Source of the DNA: JAMOQA01 sp964582785
GTDB taxonomy: Bacteria; Acidobacteriota; Polarisedimenticolia; J045
Assembly (NCBI GenBank): GCA_964582785.1
Contig: CAZOTT010000014.1
Span: 1 to 40,101 of the forward strand
Reading direction: 5' to 3'
DNA length: 40,101 nt
The position numbers and the translations under genes were made by a program. Position 1 is the stretch's first letter; each line of letters begins with the position of its first letter. Below the pieces are notes generated by a model, which saw only the letters and a list, made by a program, of their open reading frames with translations, had not been told where the DNA came from and did not search any database. Of this stretch, positions 1 through 8,848 are shown piece by piece.

Positions 1-614
1 AGGACCGGGCGCCGGTCGAACAGGCCCAGGTCCCGCTCGGGGCGGTACCCGGCGACCGGGGCGGACACGTCCACCAGCACCAGGGCGCGCGCCTCCGGCA
101 GGCGGGCCGCGGCCGCGGCCGCGATCAGTGCCCCGTACCCGACCCCGACGAACGCCACCCGGGCGGTGTCCACCACCGGGTTGCGGGACAGTTCCCGCAG
201 GAGGAGGACCTGGTCCTCCCGGGCCTTGCGGAGTTCCCGGGCGGGCAGCAGGGGGAAGGCGTAGATCCGGTTGTCCCGGGTGGAGCGGGAGGCGCCGTGC
301 CCGCGCTGGTCCATCAGGGCGACGGCGTAGCCGCGGGAGGCGAGGGCGTCCGCCAGGGGGAGCAGGCTCGTCCGGTCCCTTCCGTGGGAATGGACCAGGA
401 CGACCACGGGCAGGCGGACCCCCTGCGGTACCGGGTCCGGCAGCTCGAGGACGCCCTCCAGGATGACCCCGTCGGACGCCTCGAGGCGCACGTCCGTTTC
501 CCGGGTCGCCGGGAGGCTCACCCCGCCCCGTGCGGGCGGGCCGGCCAGGACCAGCAGGGACAGCAGAAGCACGGCCGGGGGAGCGAGGACCGGCAGGATT
601 CGCGACCTGATCAT
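1..614 (-). CDS. Alpha/beta hydrolase-like secreted protein, C-terminus cut off by window edge
   Basis: About 204 codons are visible and the frame is still open at position 1. The N-terminus (MIRSRILPVLAPPAVLLLSL) is a signal peptide ending near ARAG. The body reads like the dienelactone hydrolase/peptidase S9-type alpha/beta hydrolase fold: a strand with VVVLVHSHGRDR forming the oxyanion region, then LADALASRGYAVALMDQRGHG, and later VAFVGVGYGALIA at the nucleophile elbow. In working members that elbow is G-x-S-x-G. Here it reads G-V-G-Y-G (nucleotides 132-146), so the nucleophile serine is replaced by glycine. The fold assignment is good, but catalysis is doubtful and the acid/His part lies outside the window. 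The gene follows the GGDEF gene by 34 bp on the same strand. ATG at 614 is chosen because it gives a proper signal peptide. No Shine-Dalgarno precedes it, but a TAGACT element sits 6 nt upstream. Confidence 0.75.
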   Translation of the reverse strand, partial: MIRSRILPVLAPPAVLLLSLLVLAGPPARGGVSLPATRETDVRLEASDGVILEGVLELPDPVPQGVRLPVVVLVHSHGRDRTSLLPLADALASRGYAVALMDQRGHGASRSTRDNRIYAFPLLPARELRKAREDQVLLLRELSRNPVVDTARVAFVGVGYGALIAAAAAARLPEARALVLVDVSAPVAGYRPERDLGLFDRRPV

Positions 615-620
615 GTTCCG

Positions 621-626
621 AGTCTA
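621..626 (-). promoter_or_regulatory. Candidate -10 element (TAGACT) for the hydrolase gene
   Basis: On the minus strand TAGACT ends 6 nt before the ATG at 614. Transcription would then begin at or next to the start codon and give a leaderless mRNA, which would fit the lack of a Shine-Dalgarno site. No -35 box is recognisable. The same hexamer lies upstream of the TPR and P5C dehydrogenase genes. Confidence 0.35.
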
Positions 627-648
627 CCCCCCGGCCGGCGCTCCCGCC

Positions 649-1533
649 TCAGGCGGGTTCATCCCACGGGTCGGGGGGGGTCCGGGACCAGATCACGTCG
701 GCGGCGCCGAACGGCAGGGCGGTGTTCCCGCCCCGCTGGCTCGCCTGGCGGAGGGCCTCCACCGCCCGCCCGAGGAGATCCTCCGCCCGCTCCATGCCCC
801 GGGAGGGCCAGGCTGCCACCCCGATGCTGACCGTCGTCGTGCGCCGCTCCCGGCGGGCTCCGGGGAGGGGCAGGTCGGCCAGGGCCTGCCGGAGGCGTTC
901 CGCGGCGGCCAGTCCGCCCGCCGCGTCGGTTTCCGGCAGGGCGACGGCGAAACGGCGATCCCCCAGCCGCGCGACCAGGTCCACGTCCCGGACCAGCCCC
1001 CGCAACCGGGCGGCCGTCTCCCGGGCCAGCCGGCCCAGCCCGGCGGCCGGCAGGTCCTCCACCCCGTCCGGCTCGAGAACGATCACCGCGAGGGCGCGCC
1101 GGTACCGGACCGCCCGCTCGAACTCGTGGCGGAGGAGGTCCCGGAACCAGGGCCGCCCCAGGAGGCCGGTCACCGAGTCGACCCGGGGGGCGCCCCCAAG
1201 CAGGGCCCGGCGTCCCAGGGCCTCCACCCGGGCGGCCAGCCGGTCGGGGGCTTCCGCGGGGTCGAGCCACAGGTCGGACCCCGCGGCCAGGGCGGCGATC
1301 CCCTCCGCCGGGTCCTCCCCGAAGGCGGCGGACGGGGGAAGCGGCTCGTCCGCGGGGGCGGCCCCGAGGATCGCCGGGACCCGGGCGGCGGGCAGCAGCA
1401 GGAGGGTTTCGCCCGGGAGTTCCCCCGGCGCCGGCAGTTCCTCCGGGGAGGAGACCTCCCACCCGTTGTCGGCCAGCAGGCGGAGAGCCTCCCGGAGATT
1501 GGGGGGCACGGGGCCGGGAGCGACGATCTGCAC
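649..1533 (-). CDS. GGDEF-domain protein with degenerate active site
   Basis: 294 residues. The N-terminal half (about 1-125) is Leu/Pro/Ala-rich, begins VQIVAPGPVPPNLREALRLL and resembles a degenerate receiver-like domain, but I cannot assign it firmly. The C-terminal part is a GGDEF fold: DSVTGLLGRPWFRDLL opens it, LVRDVDLVARLGDRRFAVAL contains the active-site loop, and TTVSIGVAAWP closes it. Diguanylate cyclases carry GG(D/E)EF in the loop. Here the matching residues are G-D-R-R-F, so cyclic-di-GMP synthesis is unlikely; a GTP- or c-di-GMP-sensing or purely structural role is more plausible. The GTG start at 1533 is chosen because a GGGGGGAGG ribosome-binding stretch precedes it by 5-6 nt. 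The gene begins 17 bp after the argS stop and is probably co-transcribed with argS. Confidence 0.8.
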   Translation of the reverse strand: MQIVAPGPVPPNLREALRLLADNGWEVSSPEELPAPGELPGETLLLLPAARVPAILGAAPADEPLPPSAAFGEDPAEGIAALAAGSDLWLDPAEAPDRLAARVEALGRRALLGGAPRVDSVTGLLGRPWFRDLLRHEFERAVRYRRALAVIVLEPDGVEDLPAAGLGRLARETAARLRGLVRDVDLVARLGDRRFAVALPETDAAGGLAAAERLRQALADLPLPGARRERRTTTVSIGVAAWPSRGMERAEDLLGRAVEALRQASQRGGNTALPFGAADVIWSRTPPDPWDEPA

Positions 1534-1550
1534 GGGGCACCTCCCCCCGG

Positions 1551-3542
<1,992 letters not shown>

Positions 3543-3584
3543 TCTCGTCGGGCCTCCTCCCGGCGGGGGAGCCGGGTCCGGGGG

Positions 3585-3590
3585 AGTATA
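3585..3590 (-). promoter_or_regulatory. Candidate -10 element (TATACT) upstream of argS
   Basis: TATACT on the minus strand in the 87-bp gap between the upstream secreted-protein gene and argS, about 42 nt before the argS ATG. This is a 5/6 match to the sigma-70 -10 box inside otherwise very GC-rich DNA. No good -35 box at 16-18 nt. Confidence 0.4.
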
Positions 3591-3629
3591 GCGAACGCGG
3601 GAACGGGGAACCGGGGGAGGGCCCGTGGT

Positions 3630-5024
3630 TCAGGGCGCCGCCCGGACGACGGGGCCGGTCCGGCGGAAGCCGTCCGCCAGCAGGGCCACGAGGCGCCACC
3701 GGGAAACGGACCCCGCCGGGACCGGGCCGGCCGGGACGACGTAGCTCCCCCCCCCGGTCAGGGACCCGAGGGACGGCAGCGGCACCGGCGTGGCCGCCTG
3801 CCACGGACCGTCGTCCAGGCTCCGCTCGACGATCCACGCGACGACCCCGTCTTCCCGGCCGGTCCTCCACTCGACGAACACGTTTCCTCCCGCTGTCGCG
3901 GTGGCGGAAAAGGACACCAGCTCGAAGGGAGGGCCGGGGTCTCCCGGTTCCGCGTCCACCAGGACCTCGAGGGGGCCCGGTTCCGCGTCCGGACGGACGA
4001 GTAGCAGGAACGCTTCCCGGTAGTCGTGCCAGGGAATCGTCACCCGGAGGACCCCGTCCGGATCCGGGCGGAGGTCGACCCGGTCGAAGAAAGTTTCCTG
4101 CCGCCGGCCGAGGACCACTCCCCGCAGGGCCCGGCCGTCCGGGTCGATCTCGACCACCGTGGCTGCCGGAAAGCGCGGGTCCGGCAGCAGGTGCAGGAGG
4201 GCCCCGCCGAGGGGCCCCGGCGGAAATTCCAGCGCCTTCTCGAGGACGGGCAGGTTCTCGACCCGGAGGGACTCCCGGGCCGGGAGGTTGCCGGCCGCGA
4301 TCCGGGCGATGCCGGCCCGCAGGAAAAGGCCCGGCAGGTCGAGCCCGGTGGCGGCGACGAGGCCCCCGTTCACCGCCCCGACCGGGTCGCCGGGGTCGGT
4401 GGCCAGGCGTCGCCAGGTGGCCCGCAGGGCGGATCGCACCCGGCGGACGCCGCCCAGGCATTCCAGGAGGGCGAGGTTGGACGGGGCCAGGAGGGGACCG
4501 GTCGCGAGAAGGCCGGGTTCCGGGTGGGTCCACCGGAGCGCCGGGTTCCCGCAGGAGGAGGGTCGCAGGCCCGTCGCCCGCTCCGCGAGCCAGCAGGCGC
4601 TCGGCGCCACCCACCAGGCGGGAGCCCCGGGGACCCACCGCCGCAGGAACGCCTCCGCCAGCCGGCGGCCGACCTCCGCCCGGAACCCGGGCGGGTCCCG
4701 GAGCGCTTCCCGGGCCGGGAGCCCGACGGTTCCGGCCGGCGGGGGGCCTTCCCCGAGCCAGAGGTCGAGCCCCCCGTCCGCCCCGTCGCCCGGCGTCTCG
4801 AGGCCGGCGGCCCGGAACTCGTCCGCGACCCGGGCGGCGATACGCAGCACGTCCGCCGCGGCGTCCGGCACCCCGTCCGCGTCCCGGTCCGGCAGGCCGT
4901 CCCCGGGGGACCAGCGCACCCGCACCGAAGGGCGGGAACCCGCGACGTCCCCGGCGGCGGCCCGCACCGGGACCGCGAACGCCACGGGCAGGGCGAGGAG
5001 GAGGAGCGAAAGGCGGCGTCCCAT
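3630..5024 (-). CDS. Secreted protein with a Ca-binding-like repeat and an FnIII-like C-terminus, unknown function
   Basis: 464 residues. The first 25 form a signal peptide (MGRRLSLLLLALPVAFAVPV) with cleavage probably after VRAA. A thrombospondin-type-3/dockerin-like Asp stretch follows (DGLPDRDADGVPDAAADVLR), a motif usually found in Ca-binding exported proteins. The central region (AEAFLRRWVPGAPAWWVAPS, then APSNLALLECLGGVR) resembles the helical part of secreted proteins with a peptidase-like scaffold, but no HExxH or other catalytic motif is seen. The last 100 residues (FSATATAGGNVFVEWRTGRE ... WIVERSLDDG ... WRLVAL) look like a fibronectin type III fold, as in many exported Acidobacteria and Deltaproteobacteria proteins. 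ATG 5024 was taken; a GTG one codon upstream is equally possible. No strong Shine-Dalgarno. I do not recognise the family. Confidence 0.75.
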   Translation of the reverse strand: MGRRLSLLLLALPVAFAVPVRAAAGDVAGSRPSVRVRWSPGDGLPDRDADGVPDAAADVLRIAARVADEFRAAGLETPGDGADGGLDLWLGEGPPPAGTVGLPAREALRDPPGFRAEVGRRLAEAFLRRWVPGAPAWWVAPSACWLAERATGLRPSSCGNPALRWTHPEPGLLATGPLLAPSNLALLECLGGVRRVRSALRATWRRLATDPGDPVGAVNGGLVAATGLDLPGLFLRAGIARIAAGNLPARESLRVENLPVLEKALEFPPGPLGGALLHLLPDPRFPAATVVEIDPDGRALRGVVLGRRQETFFDRVDLRPDPDGVLRVTIPWHDYREAFLLLVRPDAEPGPLEVLVDAEPGDPGPPFELVSFSATATAGGNVFVEWRTGREDGVVAWIVERSLDDGPWQAATPVPLPSLGSLTGGGSYVVPAGPVPAGSVSRWRLVALLADGFRRTGPVVRAAP

Positions 5025-5073
5025 CACGATGGACGGAGGGTACCCCGGGGTCCGGCGGGGGGCAAGACGGGGA

Positions 5074-5871
5074 TCAGCCGGGCGCGCTCCCCGGGTCGAT
5101 CGCGGCGTTCGGGGCGGTGCGCCGGGCGGCTTCCGGGTCCCCGTCTCCCTGGCACGCCACCACGATCACCGAGATGTTGTCCTCGCCGCCGGCGGCGTTC
5201 GCCGCCTCGACCAGTTTCCGCGTCGCCGCTTCCGGGTCGCCCCCGGCGGCGCGGACGAGGGCGAGGATCTCGCCGTCCTCCACCATCGTGTTGAGTCCAT
5301 CCGAGCAGAGCAGCAGGACATCGCCGGGCCGGAGCGGCACCTCGACGATGTCGGGCACGACCACCTGGGACGAGCCGAGGGCCCGGGTCACGACGTTGCG
5401 CCGGGGATCCCGGGCGGCCTGCTCCCGGGAAAGCATCCCGAGGCGGACCAGCTCGTTGACGAAGGAGTGGTCCGTGGTGAGCTGGTCGATCCTGCCGTCC
5501 CGCACGAGGTACGCCCGGGAGTCCCCCACGTGGGCGATCCAGCAGGAGTCCCCGTCGAGCAGGGCGACCACCAGGGTCGTACCCATCCCCCGGTACTCGG
5601 GGTGGGCCTCGATCGCCCGGGCGATCCCGAGGTTCGAGTGTTCCACCGCCCGGCGCAGCAGTTCGGGCGGGGGCAGGTCGGCGGGCCGGTCCGCGCAGAG
5701 CGCTTCCCGGATCGCCTCGATCGCTCTGGTGGAGGCGACCTCCCCCGCGGCGTGGCCACCCATGCCGTCGGCCACGGCGAACACGCCGTGGGCCGGCTCC
5801 ACGAGGATGCAGTCCTCGTTGTGGGGCCGGACGAGGCCCCGGTCGGTCCGCCCGTGGCCCCGGTACCTCAT
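5074..5871 (-). CDS. PP2C-family serine/threonine protein phosphatase
   Basis: 265 residues, the usual size of bacterial stand-alone PP2C (PrpC/Stp1 type). It dephosphorylates Ser/Thr phosphoproteins in the cytoplasm with two metal ions. All signature motifs are present: TDRGLVRPHNED (Glu19, Asp20), VFAVADGMGGHAAGE (Asp35, Gly36), MGTTLVVALL, IAHVGDSRAYLVRDG, LTTDHS, VTRALGS, LLLCSDGLN and GGEDNISVIVV, so it should be active. The ATG at 5871 overlaps the stop of the TPR gene by four bases (ATGA), which indicates translational coupling. PP2C enzymes usually counteract Hanks-type kinases, but no such kinase is in this window. The C-terminal tail after VACQGDGD is low-complexity. Confidence 0.95.
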   Translation of the reverse strand: MRYRGHGRTDRGLVRPHNEDCILVEPAHGVFAVADGMGGHAAGEVASTRAIEAIREALCADRPADLPPPELLRRAVEHSNLGIARAIEAHPEYRGMGTTLVVALLDGDSCWIAHVGDSRAYLVRDGRIDQLTTDHSFVNELVRLGMLSREQAARDPRRNVVTRALGSSQVVVPDIVEVPLRPGDVLLLCSDGLNTMVEDGEILALVRAAGGDPEAATRKLVEAANAAGGEDNISVIVVACQGDGDPEAARRTAPNAAIDPGSAPG

Positions 5872-6839
5872 GGCTCGGACGCCCCGGGATGCAGCGTGGC
5901 GCGGGAAGGGGCTTCCCGCTCCTCGAGGAGGTTCGCCAGGTGCAGGGCGGAGGGGTTGTCCGGCTCCCGGCGGAGGACCTCGTCCAGGGCGGCCCGGGTC
6001 GCGTCCCGGTCGCCGATCGCCCAGACGGTGTACGCGAGGTTCAGCCAGGCGACGACGTAGTCCGGGTTGATCGCGACGGACTTCTCGAAGTGGCCCCGGG
6101 CACGGTCGGGGTGGCCGGACTCGGCGAGGGCGACCCCCAGGTAGTTGTGCACGTCCGCGAAGCGGGGGCAGAGGACGACCGCCTGCTCCAGCAGTTCCGC
6201 CGCCTCTTCCCACCGCTCGGTACGGAGCTGCTCGAGGGCCCGGTCGAAGAGGTTCCGGAACCGTTCGAGGTCTTCGCGGAACGTGTCCCGGTAGAGCTCG
6301 CGGGCCAGCTCGAGGTCACCCTGCTCGAGCGCCTGCTCGGCCCGGGCCAGCCGCTCCCGCGCCCGGCGCTCCCGCGTGGCGAGCGCCCGCGAGAACACCT
6401 CCCGCGCCGCGGGCGCGTCCCCGCGGGCGAGGTGGACGTAGCCGAGCCGGACGAGAACGTCCTCGTAGTCGGGGTTGATCCGGAGCGCCTTCTCGAAGGA
6501 AGCGATCGCCTCCTCCACGCGCCCCAGCCGCACCAGCACGGACCCCAGGCGGGCGTGGACGTCGGCGTAGGTCGGGATCACCTCGATCGCCGCCCGGTAC
6601 TGGCCGGCCGCGCGGTCCAGCTCTCCCTTCGCCTCGAACTCCCGGGCCGCCCCGATGCGGGTCTGCACCAGGTAGTAGAGGGTCGTGCGCCGTTCGGAGC
6701 GGGAAAGACGGTCCGAGTCCCGGAGCGCGTGGGTCAGGTACTCCGCCGCGGGGCCGTACTCCCCGCGGTAGAAATGGAACACCCCCGCCTTGAGGTGGTA
6801 GTCGCTCAGGTACTGCCGCGCTTCCTTGAGGACCCGCAT
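5868..6839 (-). CDS. Tetratricopeptide-repeat protein
   Basis: 323 residues, no signal peptide, so cytoplasmic. At least six TPR units can be seen. The clearest run from about residue 83 (AAGQYRAAIEVIPTYADVHA, then VEEAIASFEKALRINPDYED), and two more lie near the C-terminus (EEAAELLEQAVVLCPRFADV and RARGHFEKSVAINPDYVVAW). The middle contains a charged helical stretch (RERRARERLARAEQALEQGD) that may be a longer helix or a degenerate repeat. TPRs bind partner proteins; the target is unknown. The gene overlaps the PP2C phosphatase by 4 bp, so the two are probably made together and the TPR protein may present phosphorylated clients. The ATG has a GGGAAG ribosome-binding site 6 nt upstream. Confidence 0.9.
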   Translation of the reverse strand: MRVLKEARQYLSDYHLKAGVFHFYRGEYGPAAEYLTHALRDSDRLSRSERRTTLYYLVQTRIGAAREFEAKGELDRAAGQYRAAIEVIPTYADVHARLGSVLVRLGRVEEAIASFEKALRINPDYEDVLVRLGYVHLARGDAPAAREVFSRALATRERRARERLARAEQALEQGDLELARELYRDTFREDLERFRNLFDRALEQLRTERWEEAAELLEQAVVLCPRFADVHNYLGVALAESGHPDRARGHFEKSVAINPDYVVAWLNLAYTVWAIGDRDATRAALDEVLRREPDNPSALHLANLLEEREAPSRATLHPGASEP

Positions 6840-6880
6840 CGGCTTCTTCCCGTGCTCTCCCGCTCCCCGGGCGATCCCGG

Positions 6881-6896
6881 ATTCTACCGCAGTCTA
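6881..6896 (-). promoter_or_regulatory. Two candidate -10 elements upstream of the TPR gene
   Basis: Minus strand: TAGACT (6891-6896) followed 4 nt downstream by TAGAAT (6881-6886, 5/6 match to TATAAT). They lie 42-57 nt before the ATG in the 87-bp gap after the helical-repeat gene. No clear -35. This suggests that the TPR-PP2C pair has its own promoter. Confidence 0.4.
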
Positions 6897-6926
6897 CCCC
6901 AGTTCCCGCCGGCCGGCGTCTTCCAC

Positions 6927-8108
6927 TCAGTGCTTTCCCGTCCGCAGCCGCACCTTCCGGCGCGCCTCCCGCGCTTCCAGGATCCGCTTCGCCTGGCGCC
7001 TCACGGCCTCGGACACGTTCCTGTTCTTCAGCAGCAGCTTGAGGTCCTTGTCGTTGAGGCGCGTGACGAGGTTCATCGCGATCTCCACCGGGCAGCGCGG
7101 GTTCCGCACCAGGTTGTGCTGGATCTGGTAGTTGTTGCCGAAGTCCCGGTGGCGGGCGACCAGGCGCAGGACCTCGTCGCAGACGTTGCGGCTGTTCGAC
7201 ACCGCTTCCGCTTCCTGCTCCGTGAACTTCGGGTTCTTCACCACCGCCGTGGCGACCACCCGGTTGCTGTCCCGCACGAGGATCGACCGCTCCTCCCGCG
7301 ACCCGAACAGGGCGACCTTGAGCTTCTGCCCGACGTTCATCTTCGCGAGGCGCGCGATCAGCCGTTCCTCGTCCTCGCTTTCCGCCTCCCCCAGCAGCTC
7401 GGACCGGTCGGAGAGGTGGCCGAGGTCCAGGCCGAGTTCCGGCAGGAGCGCTTCCACCCGGGCGTCCACCCCCAGGGCGGCGAGGAACGGGTCCCGTGCC
7501 GGCTCCTCCTCCCCGCCTTCCGGGAGGGATTCCTCCCCGGTCGGCGGGGCGGGGCCATCGTCGCCCGGTTTCGCCGGGGTTCCCCCCGTCGCCTTCGCCA
7601 GCTCGTCCAGGAGGTCGAGCAGGCGGGGGCGGGCCCCGGCGGGCAGGGCGGGGGACTCGGCGAGCGCGCGGGCGAGGCCGGGATCCCGCCCGAGCACCTC
7701 GTGGTTCTGGGCCAGCGCCTCGAGCACGCTTCCCAGGTTCGCCGCCTCCGCCTCGACGAGGAGGCGGGCCGCCACGGCGCTCTCCAGGTCGGGCCGCCGG
7801 GCCAGGGCCAGGGCCGCCGGGGGGAACCGGCCCGCCCGGGCCGCCAGCCAGGCGATCGCTTCCGGTTCCGCCGATCCCTCCGCCAGGGCGCGGGCCGTGT
7901 CCTCCGGCAGGCCGTCGAGAGAGGACCCGGCGGCTTCCCGGATTTCCTCGTCCGGGTCCCCGAGCAGCAGGACCTGGAGGGCCGCCAGCCGGTCCGGTTC
8001 GAGGGGCAGCGCGCCACGGGCGGCGGCGAGGCGAACGGGCCGGGGGAGGGCCCCCTCGCGCAGGCGGCGGACGATCCGTTCCGCGAGCTCGCTTCCCGTC
8101 TCGCTCAC
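6927..8108 (-). CDS. Conserved helical-repeat protein of unknown function
   Basis: 393 residues from the GTG at 8108, which overlaps the stop of the upstream HTH gene (GTGA). The N-terminal half (about 1-190) is an Ala/Leu-rich series of HEAT-like helices (LQVLLLGDPDEEIREAAGSS, LAALGVDARVEALLPELGL). An acidic Pro/Gly linker follows. The C-terminal 130 residues are strongly conserved in character: KMNVGQKLKVALFGSREERS, LVRDSNRVVATAVVKNPKFT, NNYQIQHNLVRNPRCPVEIA and LLKNRNVSEAVRRQA. As I recall, this C-terminal module occurs in uncharacterised proteins of Deltaproteobacteria and Acidobacteria and resembles leucine-rich-repeat-variant helices. No catalytic residues stand out and no membrane segment is seen. 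Its partner is probably the membrane HTH protein encoded just upstream. Function unknown. Confidence 0.85.
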   Translation of the reverse strand: MSETGSELAERIVRRLREGALPRPVRLAAARGALPLEPDRLAALQVLLLGDPDEEIREAAGSSLDGLPEDTARALAEGSAEPEAIAWLAARAGRFPPAALALARRPDLESAVAARLLVEAEAANLGSVLEALAQNHEVLGRDPGLARALAESPALPAGARPRLLDLLDELAKATGGTPAKPGDDGPAPPTGEESLPEGGEEEPARDPFLAALGVDARVEALLPELGLDLGHLSDRSELLGEAESEDEERLIARLAKMNVGQKLKVALFGSREERSILVRDSNRVVATAVVKNPKFTEQEAEAVSNSRNVCDEVLRLVARHRDFGNNYQIQHNLVRNPRCPVEIAMNLVTRLNDKDLKLLLKNRNVSEAVRRQAKRILEAREARRKVRLRTGKH

Positions 8109-8569
8109 GGCAGCATCGTTTCGCTGCGGGGTGCCGGGTCGGGACCCCGGTTCTCGTCCCGGCCGAGGAACCACCAGGCGCCCGCCGCGAGGAGCAGCAG
8201 GACGAGAACGACCGCCGCCACGCCGAGACGGAGGCGGCGGCGGCGGGCCCGGGCCGCCTCGTCCACCGCCCGGTGGTGATGCCGTCGCAGCTCCTCCACC
8301 GGGTCGGCGGGCCCGGCGGGACCGGCCTCCTCCTGGACCGACAGCTCGAGGAGGTAGGCGTTGACCATCTCGTCCTCGTCGGCGCCGATGTACTTGGCGT
8401 AGGCCCGGATGAAACCGCGGGTGAAGGCGCCGCCCGGCAGGTAGGTGAACTCGTTTCGCTCGAGGGCCTCGAGGTAACGGATGCTGATCTTGGTGGCCTC
8501 GGAAACCTCCCGCAGCGTGATCCCGCGCAACTCGCGCTCCCGCCTGAGCATCTCGCCGAAGGAGGTCAT
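8105..8569 (-). CDS. RodZ-like HTH membrane protein
   Basis: 154 residues. Residues 1-75 form the HTH_25/RodZ-type Xre domain (FGEMLRRERELRGITLREVS, then ISIRYLEALERNEFTYLPGG and FTRGFIRAYAKYIGADEDE). After a linker and an Arg-rich stretch (ARARRRRLRLG) there is one membrane helix (VAAVVLVLLLLAAGAWWFLG) and a short periplasmic tail, shorter than in E. coli RodZ. In that family the HTH contacts MreB-type cytoskeleton or works as an anchored regulator; which applies here cannot be read from sequence. The frame is open further upstream to an ATG at 8761, but a near-consensus promoter at 8612-8641 lies inside that extension, so ATG 8569 (GGGGAG 11 nt upstream) is preferred. The stop overlaps the next gene's GTG. 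Confidence 0.88.
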   Translation of the reverse strand: MTSFGEMLRRERELRGITLREVSEATKISIRYLEALERNEFTYLPGGAFTRGFIRAYAKYIGADEDEMVNAYLLELSVQEEAGPAGPADPVEELRRHHHRAVDEAARARRRRLRLGVAAVVLVLLLLAAGAWWFLGRDENRGPDPAPRSETMLP

Positions 8570-8611
8570 GGCCGCCGCGTCTCCCCGGACCTCGCCGGTC
8601 CGGCCGGGCGG

Positions 8612-8641
8612 ATCATAGGAGGGGCGTTCCGGGGGTGTCAA
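8612..8641 (-). promoter_or_regulatory. Sigma-70 promoter for the RodZ-like/helical-repeat operon
   Basis: Minus strand: perfect TTGACA (8636-8641), an 18-nt spacer and TATGAT (8612-8617, 5/6). The predicted start of transcription is near 8605, giving a leader of about 36 nt to the ATG at 8569. It is one of the best promoters in the window. The 13-mer starting at TTGACA and ending CCCCCGG recurs at 14542 in the other intergenic region with a TTGACA box. Confidence 0.75.
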
Positions 8642-8848
8642 ACCGGGGACGCGCCCGGGGTTTTCGTTCGCCCGGGAAGGTTCGGCCGTGGCGGCGCGGG
8701 CCCCGGCCGGGGCGGCACCGTGCGGCGGCCGGGAGCGTCGCTTGCGGTGGCGGCGGCTCATCGGACCCTCGTCCTCTCCGGGTGCCGGGACGGCGCCGGC
8801 ACGGGTCGTGCGTCCCCCGGTCGAATCTAGGAGCCGGGGCGACGGGGA

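Noticed and set aside
8570..8761. 64-residue N-terminal extension of the RodZ-like protein with its own ribosome-binding site
   Set aside because: A strong promoter lies inside it and the residues are low-complexity basic/Pro/Ala; the family starts at MTSFGEML.
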